A stretch of 42,084 bases of DNA. Origin: CAYLLT01 sp964591605. GTDB lineage: Bacteria; Planctomycetota; Phycisphaerae; UBA1845; PWPN01. The stretch lies in the NCBI GenBank assembly GCA_964591605.1, contig CAZQEN010000017.1:1-42084 (forward strand), in the 5' to 3' direction. Under the pieces are notes generated by a model that did no database searches, had not been told where the DNA came from, and saw only the letters and a list, made by a program, of their open reading frames with translations. Below, piece after piece: positions 11,695 to 19,385 of the stretch (position 1 is the first letter of the stretch; the number at the start of each line of letters is the position of its first letter). A program made the translations under genes and the position numbers.

Positions 11695-12264
11695 TTACAC
11701 CCTTCCCGCCAGCTCCTGTCTCAGCAGCCGCCGTGCCCGAACCAGCCGCGTCTCGACCGTGTCGACGGGCAGGCCCATCGCCTCGGCGATCCGGGCATAG
11801 CTCCATCCCTCGAGATGCCGGAGCACGAACGGCTCGCGATACAGTTCCGGAAGATTCCCGATCGCCCGGAGCATGGTATCGCGCCGCTCGTCGGCCAGAA
11901 GCGGCCGGTCGGCCGGGCCGCTCGTGAGGGGCCGCCGGTCCTCACGCCGCAGCAGCGAGGCCAGCAGCCTTCGCCGCCGCTGTCGTCGTCGGCCGGCATC
12001 GGTCGCCGCATTGCGGGCGATCCGGTACAACCACACGCGCCATCGTGCCGGATCGTCCAGCTTGTCGGCCTCCCGCCAGACCTGCATCCAGACGCGCTGG
12101 GTCACATCGTCGACTTCGTCGGGCCGCCCCAGGGCCCCGAGAATCACCCCGCGCACCCATCCCCCGTGGCGGTGCATCAGCTCTGCCAGCGCATGGGGGT
12201 CCCCCTGCTGGATCGCCTCCACCACCGGCCGTTCCGGGTCGTGCTCGACAGGTAACGCATTCAT
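11695..12264 (-). CDS. ECF-family RNA polymerase sigma factor
   Basis: The 189-aa protein has sigma region 2 (QQGDPHALAELMHRH, then RPDEVDDVTQRVWMQVWR and WLYRIARNAATDAGRR) and region 4 (LPELYREPFVLRHLEGWSY, then ARIAEAMGLPVDTVETRLVR), a complete ECF architecture. ATG 12264 follows GGTGGA. A TATAAT box lies about 85 nt upstream. The anti-sigma gene and the PDZ/HtrA genes follow on the same strand, which suggests control of envelope proteostasis in the manner of RpoE. The target promoters cannot be identified from one window. Confidence 0.95.
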   Translation of the reverse strand: MNALPVEHDPERPVVEAIQQGDPHALAELMHRHGGWVRGVILGALGRPDEVDDVTQRVWMQVWREADKLDDPARWRVWLYRIARNAATDAGRRRQRRRRLLASLLRREDRRPLTSGPADRPLLADERRDTMLRAIGNLPELYREPFVLRHLEGWSYARIAEAMGLPVDTVETRLVRARRLLRQELAGRV

Positions 12265-12348
12265 GCCGGATCCACCCTGACAGACGCCGCCCACGCGGCC
12301 TTCCTGTCAATACGTCCAGACCCGCTGCCGGGTGCGGATGTTGGGTGG

Positions 12349-12354
12349 ATTATA
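12349..12354 (-). promoter_or_regulatory. TATAAT -10 box upstream of the sigma gene
   Basis: Minus strand CCTATAATCC about 85 nt before the sigma start. No TTGACA-like -35 is seen at 17 nt; the sequence there is GGGAAAAGC. The region 12265-12477 holds no gene. Confidence 0.4.
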
Positions 12355-12477
12355 GGACGTGCCCGCCAGCCGCTTTTCCCGACCGACACCCCCAACAGCT
12401 TCGCTCAGCTTGGCCAGAAGACCGCCCACGCGGGACCTTCCTCGCCTCCTGCCCCAACGCATGCCGAGGCCCCTGGG

Positions 12478-14229
12478 TCACTTTCCAGCCGTCGCCGAGG
12501 TGGGCTCCGCGGCTCCCGCGCCTGCGCGATCCCCCTTTTCAGGCCGTCCGCCGCCCACGAGCAGGCTTCCCCCCAGCCCGACGACCCAGGTGATGCCAAA
12601 GCCGATCACGCAGAACCACATGGGCGAAATCGTCCCGGTCGACGTCAGCCACGTCGGAAGACGCCCGAACTGGCTCAGTGAGGTCAGCCACCCGGCGGCG
12701 CCTGTCCCGAGGGCCGCCCCGATCAACACGGGAACCGTCCGGGCCCGCCGGAAGAAGAAGGCCAGAACGAACACCCCCAGCAGCGGTCCCGAAAACAGTC
12801 CGTTGAGCTTCTTGACCATGTCGAAGACCGGCCCGAGCCGGTCCACGATGCATGCCAGCCCGGTCGCCATCAACCCCAGCACCAGGGTGAGCAGCCGGAT
12901 GAACGGAACCTCCTGCGGGCTGTCGGGGTCCGCGCCACGGCCGAGCAGCCGCTGCTTGATGTCGATCACGATGCACGTCGCGATCGAATGGATGCCCCCG
13001 GCGATGCTGGACATCGTGGCGGCCAGCAGCGCCGCCAGGACCAGTCCGATCATGCCCCGCGGCATCTGCCGCCGCACGAACAGCGGCATCACCTCGTCCT
13101 GCCGATTGACCGCCAGCAGATCCTTGCCGGCGAGAGCGGGATCCTCGGCATAACGCGCCTTCAGATCACGCTGCAGGATGCCTGGGTCGGTCTTCACCTG
13201 CTGGATCCAGGCATCGGGCGTCGTCCCCTCGCGCGCCGCCATCGCCGCGACCAGTTCCGGGGCCTTCTGAAGATCCGCCGGGCGCCGCGAGAAGTATTCG
13301 ATCGGCCCATCCGCCAGGCGCTGAGGGTTGGCCGCGTAAAAGCTCGAAAGCCCGGCCCCCAGGATCATGAGCCCGGGGATCACCACAATCACGCCCACAA
13401 TGTTCGCAATGAACGCACGCCGGCACACCCGCAGATTGGTCGCGGTCAGATACCGCTGCACCAGCGACTGGTCAGTCGCGTAGGCCGAGAGATTCTCGAC
13501 AAACGACCCGATCAGCAGCGCCCAACTGCCCATGCGCAGGCTCAGATCGAGCCGGAAATCGGTGAACTGATACTTGCCCGCCGCCTCGTACGAATCCCAC
13601 GTCGCCGACCAGCCCCCCGCCCCGTGGATGGCCAGCCACGCCGCCCCCACGATCGACACGGCAAACACCAGGAATTGCACCACGTCGTTCCACATCACCG
13701 CTTTGATCCCGCCGGTGACCGTATAGAGCGTCGTCACGATGCCCATCACCCAGATCGTGATGAGCAGATCGGTCCCCGAGATCACCGAGACCGCCAGCGA
13801 GCAGGCAAAGGTCGCCGCGGCCATCCACCCCGTCCGCAGAAACATGAACAAGACCGTCGCCAGCACCCGCACCCGGACGTCAAAACGCTTTTCGAGCAGC
13901 TCATATGCGGTGAAGCACCCCGAGCCCACGTAAATGGGAATGAACAGCCGCATCACCAGGGGCACGGTGCACAGGATCCCCACCAGGCCGACGCCGAACA
14001 GCATGTTGAAGCGGAACGTCTCGCCCGGCACCATCAGGAAGCTGTTCGCGCTGAACAGCGTGGCCATGACGCTCAAGCCCACCGGCAGCCAGCCCATCCC
14101 GCGATTGGCCAGCAGGAACTCCGTCGCCGAACTCTGCCTGGAGAACGCAAAGCCCAGGATGGCGGTCAGCGCCAGGTAGGAGAGCACGACCGCGCCGTCG
14201 ACCCAGGACAGGTGCTCGAGAATGTGCAT
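12478..14229 (-). CDS. Sodium/solute symporter (SSS family)
   Basis: The 583-aa integral membrane protein belongs to the SSS/SLC5 family of Na+-coupled sugar, proline and other solute carriers. It has about 13-14 hydrophobic helices. Recognisable are the N-terminal FAFSRQSSATEFLLANRGMG, ANSFLMVPGETF, YTVTGGIKAVMWNDVVQF (the family's GG-x-kAV-W-D motif) and the late ALLAATMSSIAGGIHSIAT, matching the SSS signature near the Na2 site. A soluble loop of about 90 residues (YAANPQRLADGPIE onwards) lies between helices. The start is ATG 14229; GTG 14238 is possible. It begins 55 nt after the stop of the isomerase gene and is probably co-transcribed, so a pentose or deoxyhexose substrate is plausible. 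Confidence 0.93.
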   Translation of the reverse strand: MHILEHLSWVDGAVVLSYLALTAILGFAFSRQSSATEFLLANRGMGWLPVGLSVMATLFSANSFLMVPGETFRFNMLFGVGLVGILCTVPLVMRLFIPIYVGSGCFTAYELLEKRFDVRVRVLATVLFMFLRTGWMAAATFACSLAVSVISGTDLLITIWVMGIVTTLYTVTGGIKAVMWNDVVQFLVFAVSIVGAAWLAIHGAGGWSATWDSYEAAGKYQFTDFRLDLSLRMGSWALLIGSFVENLSAYATDQSLVQRYLTATNLRVCRRAFIANIVGVIVVIPGLMILGAGLSSFYAANPQRLADGPIEYFSRRPADLQKAPELVAAMAAREGTTPDAWIQQVKTDPGILQRDLKARYAEDPALAGKDLLAVNRQDEVMPLFVRRQMPRGMIGLVLAALLAATMSSIAGGIHSIATCIVIDIKQRLLGRGADPDSPQEVPFIRLLTLVLGLMATGLACIVDRLGPVFDMVKKLNGLFSGPLLGVFVLAFFFRRARTVPVLIGAALGTGAAGWLTSLSQFGRLPTWLTSTGTISPMWFCVIGFGITWVVGLGGSLLVGGGRPEKGDRAGAGAAEPTSATAGK

Positions 14230-14284
14230 AGTCACCACCGTTCAGGTTGCTTTCGCGAATCCACTCCGCCCCCGGCAAGACCGC

Positions 14285-15766
14285 TCACCGGACTTCGACC
14301 AGCGGGACATGAAGCAGCTCGCACACCTTGCGGATCGCCGGGAGATGGTGTCCGACGCCCAGCGCGCAGTGATGCGTCGGCCCCTCCTGGCACCAGCGGT
14401 TGACGAAGCTGACCATGCCGCAGTCGAAGCGGATGCGGCTGTTGGTGTTGCCGATCGCCAGCGTGGGGCCCGGGACGCTCTGGCCCTGTGAGGCGAGGAA
14501 TTTGAGCCGCCCCTCCGGCGTCTGCGTCAGGGCGAGCAGGCTCACCGGACCGAACTTCACCTTCGCCTCCACGCTCACGCCGTACCCCCGTTTGCCGTGA
14601 TAGAGGCCCAGACCTCTGAGGACCGGGCGTCCTTCGGCAATGGCCAGGTGGAACGGCCCGTCGTGGCCCATGAGCAGGAAATCTCCGTCGAAATCCATCG
14701 CGTAGTATTCGGTGTAACTGCCGCCCGCCCCGAGCAGGTCCATGATTTTCATCGCCTGGCAGTTCTTGAGATCGCCCTCTCCGCTGCAGGGCACACCGCG
14801 GGCGGTCAGCAGCGAACAGCCGAGAATCAGGCCCGCCCCCAGCCGCTCATACTCGTTCCCGTCGAGCCCGCGATAGTAGTAGGCCAGCCCGCTGAGGCCG
14901 TAATCGGCCACCAGCCGGTCCAGGGCGACGGCCACCCGGCAGGCCCACGACATCTCCGGCTCCGTCGGTTTTTTGGCGAGACGGTCCGATGGCGAGTCCT
15001 CGCTGATCTCGAAAACCCGCTCCGTCTCGTCGCGTTTCGCAGCGATCCCCGGGTCGTGCTCGTCGGGCAGCCGCCGGGCCAGGTCGCACATCTCGAGCAC
15101 CTCGATGTGGGTCCCGAGCTGCGCGGTGTGCTGCGTGAAGTCGCTGTACATGTCCAGCATGCCGGGATACGTGTGGCCCAGGAAACCGATCCGGCTGTCG
15201 CGCAGGCGCCGCACGACCGTCGCCGCCCGCACCCAGTCGCTGATTTCCGCCCAGGCGGCGGCCGCCGCCGGATGGGTCGGAGGCGCTTCGTTGAACCGCC
15301 CGCCGTCGACGCCCAGAACACCGGTCACGACGCGGAACTCGATCCGGCTCCGCGCGAACGCGCAACCGATCTCCGGCACGCAGCACGAACAGCAGTTGGC
15401 GAGCCACTCGTGCGTGTCCGTCTTGCCGTAATCGAGGGCGCTGACCGGCTGGAGGTTCAGAATCAGCACGGAGGCATGCGCCCGCTGGACGGCGGGCAGG
15501 ACCTGGCTGCTGGTCGCATACGTGCCGACGTAACACACGACCAGATCGACGCGCTCGCGGGCAAAAAGATCCCCCGCCGATGCCGCGTCGGGGGCGTTAT
15601 CCACCAGTCCGGCGTCGACCACGTCGGCATGCTCGGCCAGGCGCGCGCGAACGAGCTGCTGATAGCCGATGAGCCGCTCGCGCATCCCCGGGAACTGCGG
15701 CCAGTACGCCGCCAGACCGATTCCGAAGAGCCCGACCTTGCCTCGAGAAGCCTGCGTGGCGGACAT
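14285..15766 (-). CDS. L-arabinose/L-fucose isomerase family protein
   Basis: The 493-aa protein matches the AraA/FucI fold of aldose-ketose isomerases. The four metal-binding and catalytic residues of AraA have counterparts with similar spacing: Glu330 (CSGEGD), Glu353 (SYTEYY), His368 (MGHDGP) and His465/466 (PTHHCALG), compared with Glu306, Glu333, His350 and His450 of E. coli AraA. The N-terminal half is divergent and contains a Cys-rich NCCSCCVPEIGC segment at 124-135. The substrate cannot be assigned: planctomycete members of this group are distant from classical AraA. The symporter gene follows directly. A TATAAT box lies about 95 nt upstream. Confidence 0.85.
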   Translation of the reverse strand: MSATQASRGKVGLFGIGLAAYWPQFPGMRERLIGYQQLVRARLAEHADVVDAGLVDNAPDAASAGDLFARERVDLVVCYVGTYATSSQVLPAVQRAHASVLILNLQPVSALDYGKTDTHEWLANCCSCCVPEIGCAFARSRIEFRVVTGVLGVDGGRFNEAPPTHPAAAAAWAEISDWVRAATVVRRLRDSRIGFLGHTYPGMLDMYSDFTQHTAQLGTHIEVLEMCDLARRLPDEHDPGIAAKRDETERVFEISEDSPSDRLAKKPTEPEMSWACRVAVALDRLVADYGLSGLAYYYRGLDGNEYERLGAGLILGCSLLTARGVPCSGEGDLKNCQAMKIMDLLGAGGSYTEYYAMDFDGDFLLMGHDGPFHLAIAEGRPVLRGLGLYHGKRGYGVSVEAKVKFGPVSLLALTQTPEGRLKFLASQGQSVPGPTLAIGNTNSRIRFDCGMVSFVNRWCQEGPTHHCALGVGHHLPAIRKVCELLHVPLVEVR

Positions 15767-15861
15767 GAAAACCTCGGTGCGGATTCACGTGGTCCCGCAT
15801 GGCGCCCGCATCGAGGAAACCGCGATCGCTCCTACGCCGCAGCGCCATGGCGTGCGCGGCG

Positions 15862-15867
15862 ATTATA
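15862..15867 (-). promoter_or_regulatory. TATAAT -10 box upstream of the isomerase gene
   Basis: Minus strand CCGTATAATCG about 95 nt before the start. The -35 region (near GGTGGC) is poor. The long leader would include CACGCCATGGCGCTG. Confidence 0.35.
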
Positions 15868-15917
15868 CGGCCGCGCCTCGCCGACGCCACCCGGCGCCGA
15901 GACGCCCATCACGGCGT

Positions 15918-16061
15918 GGGTGCATCCGAAACACAGGGGCGTGTCTCCCGGGTGGCATGGGCAGCGTACTCGCTGCCCGTGCGAGTGAGTCACCGGCGAT
16001 CTGTATCGGCGATTGCGGATGCAGACTGCCACCAGTCTGCCACTGAATTCTGGATGCACCC
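15918..16061. repeat. MITE-like element with inverted ends
   Basis: Perfect 10-bp inverted ends GGGTGCATCC (15918-15927) and GGATGCACCC (16052-16061) continue with one indel to about 13 bp. Inside are a hairpin GGGCAGCG-TACT-CGCTGCCC (15959-15978) and a second inverted pair GCAGACTG/CAGTCTGC (16021-16040). It shares GGGTGGCATGGGCAGC with the palindrome at 11059-11074. No gene lies in 15767-16319; the remainder of that gap holds this element, repeat copy c and an isomerase promoter candidate. Confidence 0.55.
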
Positions 16062-16158
16062 TTGCGGCGTGGTGTGTAACGCTCTGGGCAGGTGGCAAGA
16101 CCCCTTCGGACGGTGTGCATTCGCGTCGTACGTGTTTGGCGTCCGCGCACCGGCAATA

Positions 16159-16232
16159 GAGCCCGAAGCGCAAGCGAGGGGCTCACGCAGTTGCCCGCCC
16201 TTCCGGCCGACCGCACGCTTTGCTTCGGGCTC
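16159..16232 (+). repeat. Dispersed intergenic repeat, copy c, with inverted partner
   Basis: GAGCCCGAAGCGCAAGCGAG at 16159-16178 continues GGGCTCACG. An inverted partial copy at 16217-16232 lets GAGCCCGAAGC (16159-16169) pair with GCTTCGGGCTC (16222-16232). It sits 3' of the pilP-like gene. Confidence 0.6.
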
Positions 16233-16319
16233 GATCAGGACGCCGCTGAACACGTCCGTCAAAACGGGAGGAGCACCCTGTGGAAAAGAGGCTTGCCGAA
16301 GGATGCCCCCGGCAGCGAT

Positions 16320-16922
16320 CTAACGAGAGGATGGCTTACGGAGCTTCCGACTGCCGGCCTCTTTCGCCGCATCCCTGCCGCCCGCCCCCGGCTGAGGCAG
16401 CTCGAGCACCACGCGGTCGCGCCCCCGGCGCAGCTCGACGCCGTACGAATCGATCCGGGTGATCCGGAACTCGTCGATCAGGTCGCCCGGCCGGCGAACC
16501 TCGCCGTCGATCACCGCCAGCGGTCCGGTCGGGCCGTGATACGTCCCGTCAAGCGTGTGTTTGCCCTGAAACTCCTCCGGCGACCCCGGCTGCGGACCCT
16601 CGCGGGCGGCACGCTCCTCTTCCTGCTGCTCGAGCGACTTGTAGTAGCGCAGCATCTCCGATGACATTGAGAAGATGTCGCGCCCGGGGCCGGAGGGGCC
16701 CAGCCGCTCCAGGTATGCCAGCGACGGGTCCGCCGCCACCAGAACCGGATCCTGCTTCGGCTCCGCCGGCGCCGCCGCCGGTTTCCTGCTCGATCTCGCC
16801 GCCGGCACGTCGGTTGCCGCCGCTGCCGCCGGAGCGGGCTCGCCCAGCAGGAGGCGATCGACCATGAAGCCGACCGCCGACAGGATCGTCATCCCCACAA
16901 AAACCATTCGCCGCCGGCTCAT
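16320..16922 (-). CDS. PilP/GspC-like inner-membrane protein
   Basis: The 200-aa protein has one N-terminal transmembrane helix (RMVFVGMTILSAVGFMVDRL), an Ala/Pro-rich periplasmic linker, a short helical region (SSEMLRYYKSLEQQEEERAA) and a C-terminal beta domain. That domain (LAVIDGEVRRPGDLIDEFRI, then DSYGVELRRGRDRVVLELP) resembles the HR domain of GspC and PilP, which contacts the secretin. Its ATG overlaps the pilO stop (ATGA), so it is translationally coupled. It is the last gene of the cluster; a pilQ/gspD secretin would usually follow but 550 nt of repeats follows instead. The family call rests on position and the C-terminal pattern. Confidence 0.68.
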   Translation of the reverse strand: MSRRRMVFVGMTILSAVGFMVDRLLLGEPAPAAAAATDVPAARSSRKPAAAPAEPKQDPVLVAADPSLAYLERLGPSGPGRDIFSMSSEMLRYYKSLEQQEEERAAREGPQPGSPEEFQGKHTLDGTYHGPTGPLAVIDGEVRRPGDLIDEFRITRIDSYGVELRRGRDRVVLELPQPGAGGRDAAKEAGSRKLRKPSSR

Positions 16923-17545
16923 CCCGGGCTCCCCGCTTTCGGATCAACCTCCGGCGCCGCGAGGACATTCGCCCCCTCCGGCCGCCGCGGACCATCGTCC
17001 GTCCTCATTCCGGTCACCCGGCAGGACCAGTTCACCTGGCACTCGCTGACCCCCTCCTCCCGCGTCCGGGTGATCGAGAAATGCGTGATATCCACGAACT
17101 CGATCTCACCCTCCATCCGGCCGAAAAACTCCACGATCGACACGTAGGTCGCCCGGCCGGCGAACTGGAGCAGCACTTCCTGATGGTCGGCCTGCTCGAG
17201 CGTCTCGATCGGTGAATACTGATCCACCTTCACCCCGCAGTCGTGGGCCAGGGCCGTGACCCGGGCGATCTGGCGGTCTTTCTCGCTGGCCAGGGGGGGC
17301 GAACCGCCCACCGCGCGGAGGCGCCGGCGGTAATCGGCGATCCCCGCCTGCAGTTGCTGGTATTCGGTGCGAAGGCGGGTCAGCTCTTTTTCCGCGCTGC
17401 TTCGCCGGCCCGCCGCTTCATCCTCCTGTCCGACCAGGCGCAGCGAAGGATGGATCAGGGCCAGGTAGATGGCGGCGGCCAGGGTCAGGCCGGCGCCCAG
17501 GCCGATCCATTCGTGGGGTCTGAGGATGTGGCTGATCCGGATCAT
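16919..17545 (-). CDS. PilO-like type IV pilus inner-membrane protein
   Basis: The 208-aa protein has one N-terminal transmembrane helix (IGLGAGLTLAAAIYLALIHP), a coiled coil of about 50 residues (AEKELTRLRTEYQQLQAGIA) and a ferredoxin-like C-terminal domain (VLLQFAGRATYVSIVEFFGR), which is the layout of PilO/GspM. PilO dimerises with PilN to form the periplasmic alignment complex. It starts three bases after the pilN stop. The last 40 residues are Pro/Arg-rich and look unstructured. Confidence 0.8.
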   Translation of the reverse strand: MIRISHILRPHEWIGLGAGLTLAAAIYLALIHPSLRLVGQEDEAAGRRSSAEKELTRLRTEYQQLQAGIADYRRRLRAVGGSPPLASEKDRQIARVTALAHDCGVKVDQYSPIETLEQADHQEVLLQFAGRATYVSIVEFFGRMEGEIEFVDITHFSITRTREEGVSECQVNWSCRVTGMRTDDGPRRPEGANVLAAPEVDPKAGSPG

Positions 17546-17548
17546 CGC

Positions 17549-18160
17549 CTACCAGGGGCACTCCAGTTCAAAGATGATGGACTCGCGGCTCTGCGCCCGC
17601 TCCCGCCGCGCCTGCCTGAGATCCAGCCCCGCGAACGCGCCCGTCTGGTGGACGGCGGCCATGAAGCCGGCCAGGTCCTGATGGTCGATGGCCTGCCCCA
17701 CCAGCCGCACGCCGCGCAGGATCGGCTTGCGCGCCTGCCTGGGGGCATTCTTGTCATCGCTTTCCAGCGGAGGCGGCGAAAGCCCCGGCGTCCACTGCGA
17801 CGGGCTGGTGCTTACCGTGGTGATCAGGACGCGTGCCGGGGTGATCTGCCCCAGCGTGCCCAGCAGGCGGCTCCAGCGGTGCTTGGCGCGAAGCTGTTCC
17901 GCCAGATGCACCTCGCGCGAGAGCCGGTCGAGTTCGTGTTTCGGGTCCTCGAGATCCTTCTTTGCGGAAGTGATGTTGCGCCGCGCGTCCGCCGCCGCCG
18001 CGTACAGGCTCCGCGTGCGCTCGGCGCGGGCATGCACCACGAGGCCCGCGATCAGCTCCGTGGTCAGCAGCACACAGCCGGCCAGGACGGCCGCCCGGAA
18101 CCGCCGATGGTGCCGCCGCCGCCGCACGTAACCGCCCGGAAGCAGGTTGACCTTCACCAT
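17549..18160 (-). CDS. PilN-like type IV pilus inner-membrane protein
   Basis: The start MVKVNLLPGGYVRRRRHH contains the NLLP motif with which PilN binds PilM. One transmembrane helix (RAAVLAGCVLLTTELIAGLV) and a coiled coil follow (ARRNITSAKKDLEDPKHELD), then a PilN/GspL-type periplasmic fold (RLLGTLGQITPARVLITTVS, and VRLVGQAIDHQDLAGFMAAV). ATG 18160 is chosen because the NLLP motif must be N-terminal; the upstream extension has no coding character. The gene overlaps the end of pilM by 7 nt. The product is 203 aa, close to the usual PilN length. Confidence 0.87.
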   Translation of the reverse strand: MVKVNLLPGGYVRRRRHHRRFRAAVLAGCVLLTTELIAGLVVHARAERTRSLYAAAADARRNITSAKKDLEDPKHELDRLSREVHLAEQLRAKHRWSRLLGTLGQITPARVLITTVSTSPSQWTPGLSPPPLESDDKNAPRQARKPILRGVRLVGQAIDHQDLAGFMAAVHQTGAFAGLDLRQARRERAQSRESIIFELECPW

Positions 18161-19278
18161 GGCCCACCTCCGCCGGATTCCTCCAGCAGGGCCAGCCCCA
18201 TGCAGGGAGCCAGGGCCGGGAAGTGCAGCTCGCTGCACGCGGGATGGTCGGTCGCCGTCGGCGGCCCCAGCGCCGTCCGTGCGTCCGGCAGGCAGGCCGG
18301 CGCCCCCAGCCGCGAGCCCAGAACCTCGCGAAGCCCCTGCAGACGCGCGCCGCCCCCCACCAGGTACAGCGGACCGCCGGGGGTCGGCGGAAGCCGCCCC
18401 ATCACGAACCGGTACGACCGCTCGATCTCCGTGGTCAGCGTGTCCAGCACCGGCCGCAGGATGGCATACAGAATGCTCGGCAACGCCTCCTCCTCGACGC
18501 GGCTCAGCCCGGTGACCAGCGAACGAAACCCGCGCTCCGTTTCACAAATGCCGTAGATGCGCTTGTACTGCTCGGCCACGCGGAACTCCACGTGCAGTTC
18601 GCGGGCGAGCGTCTCCGTGAGCTCGCGGCCGCCGCCGCGCAGGACCCGTGCATAGATCAGGCGGCTCTTGTGGATCACGTACAGCCGGCACGACCGGAAT
18701 CCGACGTCCAGGATTCCCCAGACCGCGCCATTCTCGACGCCTGGCCCCTCGCAGACCCGGATCATTCCGTTAGGAACGATGTCCGCCCGCACCACTTCGA
18801 GCTCCTCGTTCTCCAGGATGTCCACGAGCTGCTGGACGCCGCTACTCCGGGCTCCGACGACCATCGCGTTGCCGCCGGTACCCCCGTTGGTCTCCACCGC
18901 CCACGCGGCCATCTCCATTTCGCTGGTCGGCCACGGCATCTGGCGGTCCAGCTCGAACTGCAGGGCGGAACGAACCTCCGCTGGCGTCCGATCGAGCACC
19001 ATGGGAGGGACGTCCAGCAGCTTGTACTCGACGTCCGGCGGGCTCAGGAGCAGGGCCGCCCGCGATCCTGTGAAACTCCCCGGCCCCAGCGCGTTCTTCA
19101 GCAGCGCGCTGTAATCCATGGCCGGCGGCTGGGGCGCGGTCGGCTCGACCTCCAGGTTGAGCCAGTGATGCACCCGCCAGACGCCCCCCGCGCGGGCCAG
19201 TTGCACGGCGCGCAGCGAGCACGCGCCCATCTCCAGGGCGATCACCGACGTGCGTCTTCCCAGGCCCAGTGCGAGCAT
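18154..19278 (-). CDS. pilM: PilM, actin-like pilus assembly ATPase
   Basis: The 374-aa cytoplasmic protein has the actin/FtsA-like fold of PilM. Phosphate-binding and core segments include VIALEMGACSLRAVQLARAG at the N-terminus, WGILDVGFRSCRLYVIHKSR near 185-205, RVLRGGGRELTETLARELHV, and LYLVGGGARLQGLREVLGSR near 305-325. PilM binds the N-terminal tail of PilN and links the platform to the motor. ATG 19278 is chosen, with GGAG upstream; the frame is open for another 340 codons on this strand, which is antisense to nothing real and shadows pilC. Gene order pilM-pilN-pilO-pilP is standard. Confidence 0.92.
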   Translation of the reverse strand: MLALGLGRRTSVIALEMGACSLRAVQLARAGGVWRVHHWLNLEVEPTAPQPPAMDYSALLKNALGPGSFTGSRAALLLSPPDVEYKLLDVPPMVLDRTPAEVRSALQFELDRQMPWPTSEMEMAAWAVETNGGTGGNAMVVGARSSGVQQLVDILENEELEVVRADIVPNGMIRVCEGPGVENGAVWGILDVGFRSCRLYVIHKSRLIYARVLRGGGRELTETLARELHVEFRVAEQYKRIYGICETERGFRSLVTGLSRVEEEALPSILYAILRPVLDTLTTEIERSYRFVMGRLPPTPGGPLYLVGGGARLQGLREVLGSRLGAPACLPDARTALGPPTATDHPACSELHFPALAPCMGLALLEESGGGGPW

Positions 19279-19299
19279 CAGTGTCTTCTCAATCTCCAC

Positions 19300-19384
19300 T
19301 GCGGACTGCGAATTGCGGGCTGAAAAACCTCGGGCGCGGTTGTCGCGGAACAATCCGCAATTCGCAATCCGAAATCCGCAATTC
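19300..19384. repeat. Paired heptad-repeat element 2 (TTGCGGA-like)
   Basis: The left arm 19300-19322 and right arm 19351-19384 are runs of TGCGGAC/TTGCGGA/TTGCGAA-type 7-nt units in opposite orientation. TGCGAATTGCGG (19307-19318) pairs perfectly with 19355-19366. The right arm ends two bases from the pilC stop codon, so it is the immediate 3' flank of pilC and forms most of the pilC-pilM gap. Confidence 0.75.
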
Positions 19385-19385
19385 C

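Noticed and set aside
15832..16323. Several overlapping small frames of 90-174 codons
   Set aside because: They lie in palindromic repeats on both strands with no conserved start or ribosome site.
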